NCBI GenBank assembly: GCA_002311855.1 | Contig: DCAB01000009.1 | Span: 1-33,332, forward strand | Direction of reading: 5' to 3' | Length of the DNA: 33,332 bases | Source of the DNA: Candidatus Dadabacteria bacterium UBA1144 | GTDB lineage: Bacteria > Desulfobacterota_D > UBA1144 | Shown here: positions 23,432 to 30,663 of the stretch, in pieces | Layout of the letters: every line of letters starts with the position of its first letter | Numbering within the stretch: position 1 is the first letter of the stretch | Notes under the pieces: model-generated | What the model saw: only the letters and a program-made list of their open reading frames with translations | The model's database searches: none | What the model was told of the DNA's origin: nothing | Position numbers and translations under genes: made by a program

Positions 23432-24040
23432 ATGACTGGAACTAGCTATAAGAAAAAAGTGAAAAAATCCACGATAATCGAGACTATCTTCCCCACAGGA
23501 TTGAGAGATAAAGTTCTTTTTAGACCCAAGGTGGCAGGGAAGACCATGCTGACAAATGACAAGGGGGAAGGGTACCATGCTAATAATCCTTTCAAATTGA
23601 TTGCGCTGGATAGCCTTGAGGAATATTTAGAGACAAGAAATCCGGATCAAATGATTGATGCTATAATGCATGATTACACAATTATGCACGGACATATAAT
23701 TGAAGATATAGAAGCTTGGGATCCCAAGACTATGAGAGGTGATGAAATTGTAGATCTAACAATTTTACAAATGGCTCATATATCTCGCGGATCATCGGAA
23801 GCGGATACCGCAGAAGAAAATCTAAACCGTGTAACCCCTTCTACAGTAGTATGGACAACAATTAATTATTGGAGAACATATCTAACCTTCAACAGAGCTT
23901 CTGTCTATGCAAGCGAAACACAAAAATTTCTTGAACAATGCTTCTTAAGAGTAGGTGGGGCTTTGATCCCGTCTATAATTCCTGTTGCAGATGGTGCCTT
24001 TACTGAAGAAGAAAGGAAATATAGAGAACTCAAAGGTTGA
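23432..24040 (+). CDS. Unrecognised YWR-family protein 1, 202 residues
   Basis: I do not recognise a known domain. By eye the protein is homologous to the ones at 24757-25176 and 25963-27162. Shared features are NPF (residues 52-54), then SLEEYLETRNP (61-71, matching SLIDFLDTRQP in the 399-residue relative), then INYWRTYL (144-151), the YWR core, and a C-terminal region with LIPSIIP (178-184). The N-terminus is basic (SYKKKVKKS). No signal peptide or membrane segment is seen, so it is probably cytoplasmic. Between the TRNP and YWR motifs it carries about 45 more residues than the 399-residue relative, an acidic segment (HIIEDIEAWDP, GSSEADTAEEN). It is followed directly by the rpoC fragment on the opposite strand. 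Confidence 0.75.
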   Translation: MTGTSYKKKVKKSTIIETIFPTGLRDKVLFRPKVAGKTMLTNDKGEGYHANNPFKLIALDSLEEYLETRNPDQMIDAIMHDYTIMHGHIIEDIEAWDPKTMRGDEIVDLTILQMAHISRGSSEADTAEENLNRVTPSTVVWTTINYWRTYLTFNRASVYASETQKFLEQCFLRVGGALIPSIIPVADGAFTEEERKYRELKG

Positions 24041-24064
24041 TAGCTTTGTTCTTCTACCAATATC

Positions 24065-24232
24065 GGTTTCAAATGCTTGGAGACTTAATCTGTGGAGAGT
24101 AGGGGCTCTATTTAACATAACAGGATGTTCTTTAATTACATCATCCAAGGCATCCCACACTACAGGGGCTTCTTGTTCAACTAAATTTTTGGCAATTTTT
24201 ATGGTTGATGCATGTACAATCTTAATGGCAAG
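24065..24232 (-). pseudogene. rpoC: Orphan fragment of RNA polymerase beta' (rpoC)
   Basis: On the minus strand the open frame from 24232 to about 24065 encodes HASTIKIAKNLVEQ, then [17 protein letters not shown] and [18 protein letters not shown]. This is the beta' segment just before the catalytic NADFDGDQ loop in RpoC, where E. coli has [32 protein letters not shown]. About 45-55 codons match and then the frame diverges sharply (TDIGRRTKLSTFEFSIF) into unrelated sequence. No start codon or other part of RpoC is nearby, so it cannot be a working polymerase gene. The frame is uninterrupted within the match, so the insertion is recent or the segment is retained for another reason. It starts right beside the stop of the DUF4396 gene (24222-24224) and stops about 25 bases short of the end of the 23432 gene. 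Confidence 0.85.
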
Positions 24233-24638
24233 CTATGCCGAGTTTCTTTAGCCTCCAATAGTTGTAAGGTAGTGGCACGATAAATCCTACCAGTAGGATT
24301 ATAGGTAATGTTGCTAGTGTTATAATTGCTTTTCCGTTCAGTATTAAATCTGTTGAATTCATTGCGATTTCCATAGCTAACATACTTAAAAAACTCATCC
24401 CCATAGCTGTTTTAAAAGCATTTTGAAATTCCATTGTTTTATAAAGAATACATGTCTCAAGTATGACACTTGTTATCAATCCATTTATTGTGGCAATTAT
24501 CATTATATTCATATCGGTGAGAGAATATTCGGTATTTTGAAAAAATATTATTGTCCCAAAATCACCAATTGAGCACCCAATAAGGCACCACAAAGTATTT
24601 ATTGACGATCTCTTCCAGGTATCAATGCATCTCCACAT
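24222..24638 (-). CDS. DUF4396 membrane protein
   Basis: The 138-residue protein fits DUF4396: TWKRSSINTLWCLIGCSIGDFGTI (about residues 7-30) corresponds to the HWx3A..NTLxCLxGCxIGDF region, and MSFLSMLAMEIAMNSTDLIL with FIVPLPYNYWRLKKLGIACH at the C-terminus corresponds to the MSxxAMVAME and APLPYNYxRLKKxGxACH ends. Four membrane segments are predicted, with a conserved Cys-rich first helix and a final Cys-His, suggesting metal or thiol chemistry; function unknown. I chose the ATG at 24636-24638 because AAAAAGG lies about 8 bases before it. In-frame starts at 24744-24746 and farther upstream run almost into or across the divergent gene. The gene diverges from the YWR-family gene at 24757, and the rpoC fragment begins at its 3' end. 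Confidence 0.8.
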   Translation of the reverse strand: MWRCIDTWKRSSINTLWCLIGCSIGDFGTIIFFQNTEYSLTDMNIMIIATINGLITSVILETCILYKTMEFQNAFKTAMGMSFLSMLAMEIAMNSTDLILNGKAIITLATLPIILLVGFIVPLPYNYWRLKKLGIACH

Positions 24639-24756
24639 ACCGATTACCTTTTTATTAAATAGATGAGGATTAATATCATAACGACAACAGTTATAGAAAA
24701 ATAGAAAAAGATTATTTCTTGAATCATCCGATGTCTTATAATACATTATTAATATT

Positions 24757-25176
24757 ATGACACAATCATCTTGCGGTCTTGGTAGCCCCACATCAGTTAT
24801 AGGTAGTTCACAAGTTAGTGAGAAAAATGCTGAAACTTATATGAGGAAATATAAGCTGTACAATAGGATTGACTTATTTCCCAAAGAAGTCAGAACAATG
24901 GAGATTAAGGAGTGGGAGTCTTTTGCTAAAAGAAATCCTTATCTTGCAAAGTTTTATAGCAAAAAAATGCCCGGTTACTTCTTTGTTGCACTAGAGACTT
25001 GGAATTCAGAATTGGATTTTAATATTTGCAATCCACTCCTTGAGGATATCTTTGGCGATACAATTAAATATTGGAGAAATCTGATTTTAGATGAAGATAA
25101 AGAACTATCTAATGCGAGTAGGATTTTACTTGAGAATGTAGGTATAGCCCTAGGTTCTGCTCCAAGGGAGAATTAG
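24757..25176 (+). CDS. Unrecognised YWR-family protein 2, 139 residues
   Basis: This short relative of the proteins at 23432 and 25963 shares AKRNPYL (about residues 57-63), MPGYFFVALETWN (71-83, close to QPKYFFYTLENWD in the 399-residue relative) and IKYWRNLIL (103-111, the YWR core), then a helix leading to a C-terminal proline motif. The N-terminal 22 residues are Ser/Gly-rich with one Cys (TQSSCGLGSPTSVIGSS). No signal peptide or membrane segment is seen, so it is cytoplasmic by appearance. A glutaredoxin gene starts 2 bases after its stop; a GGGAG ribosome site for that gene lies inside the end of this one, so the three genes 24757-25926 are one operon. This context ties the family to thiol-redox repair, by inference only. 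Confidence 0.75.
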   Translation: MTQSSCGLGSPTSVIGSSQVSEKNAETYMRKYKLYNRIDLFPKEVRTMEIKEWESFAKRNPYLAKFYSKKMPGYFFVALETWNSELDFNICNPLLEDIFGDTIKYWRNLILDEDKELSNASRILLENVGIALGSAPREN

Positions 25177-25177
25177 A

Positions 25178-25549
25178 ATGCAAATTATAAGATTTATTCT
25201 CGGGAGAATAATTCTATTTTTGGATTATATTACATCTCCGAAACCTGTTAAAATCAAACAAAAAGAACTTGATAGGATTATGCAGGTTACTTCAAACATG
25301 ACCTTGTATGAGTTTGAAGCTTGCCCTTTTTGTGTAATGGTCAGAAGATTTATGAAGAAAAACAATATTCATATCGAAACTAAAGACGCCAGAAGAAATC
25401 ATGATTTTGCCTCAGAGTTAATTTCTGGCGGAGGCAAACTTCAGGTTCCATGTCTCCAAATAAAAAAATCTTCTGGTGAGACTATATGGATGTATGAATC
25501 TAAAGATATTATAAAATTTTTAACTATCGAATTAGGTTTCAATAGATGA
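25178..25549 (+). CDS. Membrane-anchored glutaredoxin
   Basis: Residues 4-19 form a hydrophobic N-terminal anchor (IRFILGRIILFLDYIT), followed by a linker and a thioredoxin-fold domain with the dithiol active site ACPFCVMVRR (Cys49 and Cys52) and a cis-proline loop KLQVPCLQI (about residues 87-95). The domain resembles the N-terminal half of glutathione S-transferases as much as classic glutaredoxins, and could reduce protein disulfides with glutathione near the inner face of the membrane. This two-part form is known from marine gammaproteobacteria. GGGAG lies 7 bases before its ATG. Its last 4 bases overlap the start of msrB (ATGA), so the two are translationally coupled. Confidence 0.88.
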   Translation: MQIIRFILGRIILFLDYITSPKPVKIKQKELDRIMQVTSNMTLYEFEACPFCVMVRRFMKKNNIHIETKDARRNHDFASELISGGGKLQVPCLQIKKSSGETIWMYESKDIIKFLTIELGFNR

Positions 25550-25926
25550 CTTCTGAAGAAAATCTTAGAAAACGATTAACTAAAATGCAATATCACGTTA
25601 CACAGGAATATGGAACGGAGCCACCTTTTTCTGGAGAATTAAATGAAGATAAAGAAGCCGGAATTTATAAATGTGTATGTTGTGGCCAAGATCTTTTTGA
25701 TTCATTAAATAAATTTGATTCCGGAACCGGATGGCCAAGTTTTTACGATACTATTGTAAAAGATAATCTTACACTCAAAGAAGATACATCTGATATGACG
25801 ATAAGGATTGAAGTTGGCTGTCAAAAATGCGGCGCTCATTTAGGACATGTTTTTAGAGATGGTCCAAAACCAACAGGACTAAGATATTGCATAAACTCTG
25901 CGTCACTATATTTTGAAAAGTCTTAG
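25546..25926 (+). CDS. msrB: Peptide-methionine (R)-S-oxide reductase
   Basis: MsrB repairs methionine-R-sulfoxide in oxidised proteins. The 126-residue protein shows LRKRLTKMQYHVTQEYGTE, the first zinc pair YKCVCCGQDLF, DSGTGWPSF (substrate pocket), the second zinc pair GCQKCGAHLGHVF, and the active-site segment GLRYCINSASL, whose Cys is the catalytic thiol. Length is normal for a single-domain MsrB. It starts inside the glutaredoxin gene (4-base overlap), and a glutaredoxin or thioredoxin is needed to recycle the enzyme, so the grx-msrB pairing makes biochemical sense. The 399-residue YWR-family gene follows 37 bases later behind its own promoter. Confidence 0.96.
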   Translation: MTSEENLRKRLTKMQYHVTQEYGTEPPFSGELNEDKEAGIYKCVCCGQDLFDSLNKFDSGTGWPSFYDTIVKDNLTLKEDTSDMTIRIEVGCQKCGAHLGHVFRDGPKPTGLRYCINSASLYFEKS

Positions 25927-25943
25927 TTTAGGTTTCACTTTAT

Positions 25944-25949
25944 TATAAT
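25944..25949 (+). promoter_or_regulatory. Perfect -10 box of the gene at 25963
   Basis: TATAAT at 25944-25949. Transcription should begin near 25956, about 6-7 bases before the ATG at 25963, so the mRNA leader is nearly absent. No convincing -35 box is seen at 17 bases upstream. Confidence 0.4.
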
Positions 25950-25962
25950 GTAAAATTATTTT

Positions 25963-27162
25963 ATGACTAAGAAAGATTCTAAAAAAGAGTCGACGAGGGT
26001 TTATTATCAGAACCATACTCCTTATCAGAAAAAAGCCAATATTCTTGGAAAAAGCATTGATGAAAATAATAAAAAAACTCATATTTATGCTCAATGGATG
26101 ATGAATCGTTATAGAAACCACTTTCAGGATGATGTGAGAGATGACAAAAATTTAGACGAAATAAAAGGATTAACTGGAGAAAAAAGGCTGGAGGAGTTTC
26201 ATAAAGTAGAGCATCGTAGAAGATATGGAGTACGGACAACAAGATATAAAAAAGGATCAGAGAATATTGGTTGGAAAATTAAACCTAGAACCGATTCAAA
26301 AGGAATAAAAAAATATAGATGGGGATCCTTAAAAGATCTATTTCCACCAAATCTTTCAAACCCCTTTACGTGCAAGGTCCCATCCTTGATTGATTTTCTT
26401 GACACAAGACAACCTAAGTACTTTTTCTATACTCTTGAGAATTGGGATTTCCAAAACGAAAAACAGTTACCCATTGAAACAAATCTTATTTATAAAGCTC
26501 TCCTTTATTGGAGGTTGATGCTTTTTACAGGAAACCTAGATGATGATAAAAGTAAGATTGTTAAATACTACTTGAATACAGCGAGTAGGATAATAAACAG
26601 TAGGATGCCTATATTTAATTATTGGCCTTACAAAAATGGATTAGTCCATTATTATGGTTACAAGAGAGATGGTACTTACAAAGAAAGAAACAAAAAATCA
26701 AATTTTATAAGTTTCAACCCTGATTTGCCACATGTATTTTTTGATTATTTTAATAATCTTAAGAATAAACTAATCCCATATTCAAGAGAAATGGAAGAAG
26801 AGACGAATCTCAAAAACAAACAAGAGCATTGGATTAAAGTTGTTAAAACTATCTTTGAAAAGAAAGAAATCCCTAACGAAATAGCTCTTAAAACAAATTT
26901 CAATTATCAAAATCTTGATTTGGTTGCATCTTCTTACATCGCTTGGGAACACGATCTTCTGAAATGGAATAAAAAAGAACCGCAAATTAAACTTTTAGCA
27001 GATTGGAAATTAGTATATTCGATTTACAAAGAAGTTACTTCTCTGAAAAAGAAAAAACCGGAATTGTTTGCTGTCGAAGAAATATCAGTTCAACAGGTCG
27101 ATTACGAATTAATACTTGGTCCTCCGATACCTACGAATAGTATTCATAATCACTCATACTAA
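25963..27162 (+). CDS. Unrecognised YWR-family protein 3, 399 residues
   Basis: I do not recognise a known domain. The first 125 residues are strongly basic (for example KKDSKKESTRVYYQ, EHRRRYGVRTTRYKKGS) and could bind nucleic acid. The middle holds the family core: LSNPF (131-135), SLIDFLDTRQPKYFFYTLENW (141-161) and LLYWRLML (180-187). Two smaller relatives in the window share the YWR core and parts of these blocks. A second aromatic region (NYWPYKNGLVHYYGYKRDG, about 219-237) and a C-terminal helical part follow. The family expands from 139 to 399 residues by N- and C-terminal additions around the same core. It has no signal peptide or membrane segment. It converges on the VWA gene across 30 bases. 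Confidence 0.75.
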   Translation: MTKKDSKKESTRVYYQNHTPYQKKANILGKSIDENNKKTHIYAQWMMNRYRNHFQDDVRDDKNLDEIKGLTGEKRLEEFHKVEHRRRYGVRTTRYKKGSENIGWKIKPRTDSKGIKKYRWGSLKDLFPPNLSNPFTCKVPSLIDFLDTRQPKYFFYTLENWDFQNEKQLPIETNLIYKALLYWRLMLFTGNLDDDKSKIVKYYLNTASRIINSRMPIFNYWPYKNGLVHYYGYKRDGTYKERNKKSNFISFNPDLPHVFFDYFNNLKNKLIPYSREMEEETNLKNKQEHWIKVVKTIFEKKEIPNEIALKTNFNYQNLDLVASSYIAWEHDLLKWNKKEPQIKLLADWKLVYSIYKEVTSLKKKKPELFAVEEISVQQVDYELILGPPIPTNSIHNHSY

Positions 27163-27192
27163 TCAAAAAATATCATATTTTTAGAAAGTAAA

Positions 27193-28371
27193 TTATTTAG
27201 ATAGATACGATACTGCCTTACTTATGCCATCAATAGTTAGATTGTACATTTTATTATCGGCCAAGTAGCGAGTATATTCGATTGATTGAGAATGTTCCCA
27301 TTCCCCTTCTGGAATTGGATTTAACCACGCAATTTTATCGAAATGATTTTTTATTTTTTTAAAGTGATATTCACCGGGCTTTTCATTGTAATGTTCAATT
27401 GATCCATTGATATGTGTTATTTCATAAATACCCATAGAAGCATCACCTACAAAAATAATTTTATAATTTTTGTCATATTTATTGATCAAATTCTGAATAT
27501 CCAAGATTTCTTCTCTCCTTTCGTTGTTTTTCCACACTCCTTCGTATATGAAATTGTGAAAATAAAAATATTCCATATTCTTGAATTCGTATTTGGCAGC
27601 TGAGAACAGCTCCTCGCACAATCTGATATACGGATCCATTGAGCCACCTACATCAAATAGTAATAGAACTTTAATTTGATTCTTTCTCTCTGGTTTCATC
27701 TTTATATCGATGTATCCACCATTTTTTGCTGTATGTTTAATTGTTTCATCAAGATCTAGTTCGTCGTCCCCGTTTACTCTGGCAAATTTTCTCAATTTCT
27801 TTAGTGCGACTTTTATATTTCTTGTACCAATTTCTATATCATCATCAAGATTAATAAATCTTCGTTCGTCCCATACTTTTACTGCTGAGAAATTTCTATT
27901 TGTATCCTGACCAATTCTAATTCCAAAAGGGTTCGAACCATAAGCTCCATATGGAGATGTTCCACCAGTTCCGATCCACTTGTCCCCTCCTTGATGTCTC
28001 TTTCTTTGTTCATTAAAAGTCTCCATAAATTTCTTCATTAATTCTTCTAGGTCATTGAGGGACTTAATCTTTTCTCTTTCTTCTTTTGTTAGAGTTTTCT
28101 CGAATTGTTTCCTCAGCCATTCTTCAGGAACTTCATTCTTTAAAAAAGTTAAATCAAGATTATCAATCCCTTTGAAAAAAACTGAGAATGCCATATCAAA
28201 ACGATCAAAATATTTTTCATCTTTCACCATTATAGATCTGCTCAAATAATAAAAGTCTTCTGTATTTAAACTAATGACTTGCTTGCTAAGGGCGTTAATA
28301 AGATCTAATAACTCTTTTAAAGATGTTTTTATTCCGGATTTTTTAAGAGTAAGAAAAAAATCTATAAGCAC
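27193..28371 (-). CDS. VWA domain protein (CoxE-like), partner of MoxR ATPase
   Basis: The 392-residue protein has an N-terminal helical part (EDFYYLSRSIMVKDEKYFDRFDMAFSVFF, a pattern typical of the CoxE/COG3825 family), a Lys/Glu linker, a Gly-rich stretch (about 128-152) and a C-terminal von Willebrand factor A domain. The metal-ion site (MIDAS) reads LLLFDVGGSMDPY (D240-V-G-G-S244) instead of the usual D-x-S-x-S, with the later LNPIPEGEWEHSQSIEY segment near the end. It starts at a GTG directly after the TAA of the MoxR gene, so the two are one operon. MoxR-VWA pairs act as chaperones that assemble metal enzymes or other complexes; the client is not shown here. Confidence 0.88.
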   Translation of the reverse strand: MLIDFFLTLKKSGIKTSLKELLDLINALSKQVISLNTEDFYYLSRSIMVKDEKYFDRFDMAFSVFFKGIDNLDLTFLKNEVPEEWLRKQFEKTLTKEEREKIKSLNDLEELMKKFMETFNEQRKRHQGGDKWIGTGGTSPYGAYGSNPFGIRIGQDTNRNFSAVKVWDERRFINLDDDIEIGTRNIKVALKKLRKFARVNGDDELDLDETIKHTAKNGGYIDIKMKPERKNQIKVLLLFDVGGSMDPYIRLCEELFSAAKYEFKNMEYFYFHNFIYEGVWKNNERREEILDIQNLINKYDKNYKIIFVGDASMGIYEITHINGSIEHYNEKPGEYHFKKIKNHFDKIAWLNPIPEGEWEHSQSIEYTRYLADNKMYNLTIDGISKAVSYLSK

Positions 28372-29217
28372 TTATCTCTCTCGCCTCATCATAAATCTTA
28401 ATCTTTCAAGTAAATGCACATCTTGTTCGTTTTTAATTAAAGCACCATGTAGGGGTGGTATTGATTTTGCCTCATCTCTTTCAAGCAAAACATTCCTTGG
28501 TATGTCATCTGACAATAGTAGTTTTATCCAATCTATTAATTCAGAGGTTGATGGATTTTTCTTTAAACCAGGAACTTCTCTAAGATCGAAGAAGATATCT
28601 AATGCTTCAGACAACAACCTCTTTTTTATTTTTGGGAAATGAACATTAATTATTTTTTCCATTGTTGCTCTTTCTGGAAAATTGATATAGTGAAAAAAAC
28701 ACCTTCTCAAAAAAGCGTCTGGAAGCTCTTTTTCGTTATTGCTAGTGATTAGAACTATAGGTCGATTCTTTGCCACTATGTTCTCTCTAGTTTCGTAAAC
28801 AAAGAATTCCATTTTATCCAACTCAAGTAATAAATCATTTGGGAATTCGATATCAGCTTTATCAATTTCATCAATTAAAAGCACAATTCTTTCCTTTGCC
28901 TCAAAAGCTTCCCAGAGCTTACCTTTTAAGATGTAGTTGGATATATCATTTACCCTGGATTCTCCCAGCTGCGAATCTCTTAGTCTAGTTACAGCATCGT
29001 ATTCGTACAAACCTTGCTGCGCTTTAGTAGTTGATTTGATGTGCCATTGAACTATATCCGTCTTTAATGATTTTGCTATTTCTTCAGCTAATAATGTTTT
29101 ACCAGTACCTGGCTCCCCTTTAATTAGCAAAGGTCTTTCCAAAGTAATTGCGGCATTAACTGAAAGTTCAAGCTCTGGTGTTGTTACGTAAGTATCCGTA
29201 CTTGTAAATTTCTTCAT
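28372..29217 (-). CDS. MoxR-family AAA+ ATPase
   Basis: The 281-residue protein shows Walker A GEPGTGKT (residues 34-41), the MoxR-type segment IVQWHIKSTTKAQQGLYEYDAVTRL (about 55-79), Walker B IVLLIDEIDKAD (about 111-122), and sensor-type segments VLITSNNEKELPDAFLRRCFF. MoxR ATPases are hexameric chaperones that work with a VWA partner, and the VWA gene follows on the same strand with no gap (TAA then GTG). The family length is usually 280-320. It diverges from the thioesterase gene across 81 bases. Expected place of action is the cytoplasm; the target complex cannot be seen. Confidence 0.93.
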   Translation of the reverse strand: MKKFTSTDTYVTTPELELSVNAAITLERPLLIKGEPGTGKTLLAEEIAKSLKTDIVQWHIKSTTKAQQGLYEYDAVTRLRDSQLGESRVNDISNYILKGKLWEAFEAKERIVLLIDEIDKADIEFPNDLLLELDKMEFFVYETRENIVAKNRPIVLITSNNEKELPDAFLRRCFFHYINFPERATMEKIINVHFPKIKKRLLSEALDIFFDLREVPGLKKNPSTSELIDWIKLLLSDDIPRNVLLERDEAKSIPPLHGALIKNEQDVHLLERLRFMMRRER

Positions 29218-29298
29218 TTGAATATTATAATTGTTAATGGATAATTAAAAAACATAAAAAATCTTTTGAAAAGATTACACATTTATAAAAAATTGGAT

Positions 29299-29793
29299 AT
29301 GTCAAAAAGAGACAAGAAGAAATCAACGGTTGCAACAACTAATTTGATTGTCTTTCCTAATGATACAAACGATTACGGGACCATGTATGGAGGAAGATTG
29401 ATTGAGATGATGGATATGACCGGGGGTATTTGCGCTCGAAGATTTTGTTCGCTTAAAGTTGTAACAGCTTCAATAGAAGATATGCAATTTGTTCAACCTG
29501 TTAATAGAGGCGATATCATAGAGATTAAATCCGAGGTTATTTACACTGGAAGAACTTCTTTGCTCATCAAGACCAAAGTAACCAAAGAGGGTTATAATGA
29601 AGAAAAAGATATTTGCGCCAGAGGATATTTCGTTTTTGTCGCAATTGATGATAAAGGAAAACCCACAGAGGTACCAGAACTTATAGTAAGAACAAAAAAA
29701 GAGAAAAGAAATCAACAAATTGGAGCTGAAATAAGAAAAAGACAAGCTCTTGAGGAAAAACGATTCGAAATTGAACTTAAAGAAGATCTCTAA
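29299..29793 (+). CDS. Acyl-CoA thioesterase, hotdog fold
   Basis: The 164-residue protein has the hotdog-fold acyl-CoA thioesterase pattern: NLIVFPNDTNDYGTMYGGRLIEMMDMTGGICARR (residues about 16-49), with the conserved Asn and Asp and the GTMYGG turn, then ASIEDMQFVQPVNRGDIIEI and an end strand ICARGYFVFVAIDDKGKP. It resembles the YciA/BACH group, which release fatty acids from acyl-CoA. The track frame opens at a TTG (29266), but I chose the ATG at 29299 because families of this type begin close to the hotdog domain. A Lys/Glu-rich tail (EKRNQQIGAEIRKRQ) extends past the domain. lgt follows 15 bases later on the same strand, so a joint mRNA is likely. Confidence 0.88.
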   Translation: MSKRDKKKSTVATTNLIVFPNDTNDYGTMYGGRLIEMMDMTGGICARRFCSLKVVTASIEDMQFVQPVNRGDIIEIKSEVIYTGRTSLLIKTKVTKEGYNEEKDICARGYFVFVAIDDKGKPTEVPELIVRTKKEKRNQQIGAEIRKRQALEEKRFEIELKEDL

Positions 29794-29808
29794 TTTGTTT
29801 ATATAGCA

Positions 29809-30630
29809 ATGCTTTTTGAATACAATATTTTATGGAACTATTCTCCATATATTTTTACTTCAGATTTTATATCTATAAGGTTTTATTCTTTATTTTTTGC
29901 TCTAGGACTTTTTTTTGTTTATTACAGGACAAATAAAAATTTGTCCAATTATATAGATTCTAAAACCATTGAAGCAATAGTTTTTCCATCAATTATTTTT
30001 ATGCTTTTTTTTTCGAGAGTATTTCATTGTATCTTCTACGAATTTGCCTATTATTCTAATAATATAATCGAAATCCTGTTGCCTATAAGATTAACCCCTT
30101 TGAGCTTCACTGGATACCAAGGGCTTTCAAGTCATGGTGGATTTATTGGCTTTGTTCTTTCTTACTTAATAATCTCGAATAAAAAACTCAAGTTTAAATA
30201 TTCACTCAAATTCCTTGACGCAATATTCTATTACTCTCTTGTATTTATATCTTTAGTAAGAATAGGTAATTTGTTTAATTCCGAAATCTTAGGTAAAGCT
30301 TGCAATGAAGGTTTATGTATAATCTTCCCATTATATGATTCAATACCCCGATACCCTGTACAACTATATGAATCAATTTCTTACCTGTCTATATTCTTTT
30401 TGCTTTCACTTATAAGAGATAGAATTCAAATCCTTCCTGGCAGATTGATGCTGATTGTCATATCAATGGTATCAATCTCAAGATTTTTCTTGGAGTTTCT
30501 AAAGGAAGCTCAGTCTGATATTAATTTATTTTATTTCAACATGGGTCAGGCGCTAACAATTCCTATATTAATTATTTCATTACTGCTTTTAATTATATTG
30601 CACGGTAAAAAGATTAAAAATTTATCGTAA
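29809..30630 (+). CDS. lgt: Prolipoprotein diacylglyceryl transferase Lgt
   Basis: Lgt moves diacylglycerol from phosphatidylglycerol to the lipobox Cys of prolipoproteins at the inner membrane. The 273-residue protein has about seven membrane segments and the key blocks YQGLSSHGGFIGF (His109 of the conserved HG), VRIGNLFNSEILG (about 150-162, with the Arg, Asn and Glu of the Lgt signature), IPRYPVQLYESI (about 179-190) and RFFLEFLKE. GLSSHGG replaces the gammaproteobacterial GMSFHGG-type sequence and is closer to forms seen in other phyla, so this gene may not match the taxonomic guess for the window. It lies between the thioesterase and an ABC exporter, all on the plus strand. Confidence 0.93.
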   Translation: MLFEYNILWNYSPYIFTSDFISIRFYSLFFALGLFFVYYRTNKNLSNYIDSKTIEAIVFPSIIFMLFFSRVFHCIFYEFAYYSNNIIEILLPIRLTPLSFTGYQGLSSHGGFIGFVLSYLIISNKKLKFKYSLKFLDAIFYYSLVFISLVRIGNLFNSEILGKACNEGLCIIFPLYDSIPRYPVQLYESISYLSIFFLLSLIRDRIQILPGRLMLIVISMVSISRFFLEFLKEAQSDINLFYFNMGQALTIPILIISLLLLIILHGKKIKNLS

Positions 30631-30663
30631 AATATAAATTAATAGGTAATGTAATTGTAAATA

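Noticed and set aside
23945..24064. Minus-strand open frame continuing after the rpoC match to 23945
   Set aside because: The residues after QAFE do not match RpoC and the region overlaps the end of the 23432 gene, so I treat it as non-coding read-through.
24222..24249. Possible frameshifted rpoC continuation in the tail of the DUF4396 gene (RLKKLGIACH)
   Set aside because: That tail is the normal C-terminal end of DUF4396 proteins (PLPYNYxRLKKxGxACH), so the rpoC fragment is limited to the frame from 24232 downward.
24639..24791. Longer starts for the DUF4396 gene
   Set aside because: They run almost to or across the start of the divergent gene at 24757, and AAAAAGG precedes the shorter start at 24638.
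29266..29298. TTG start that would extend the thioesterase by 11 residues
   Set aside because: No support from the hotdog family; the ATG at 29299 places the start close to the conserved domain.
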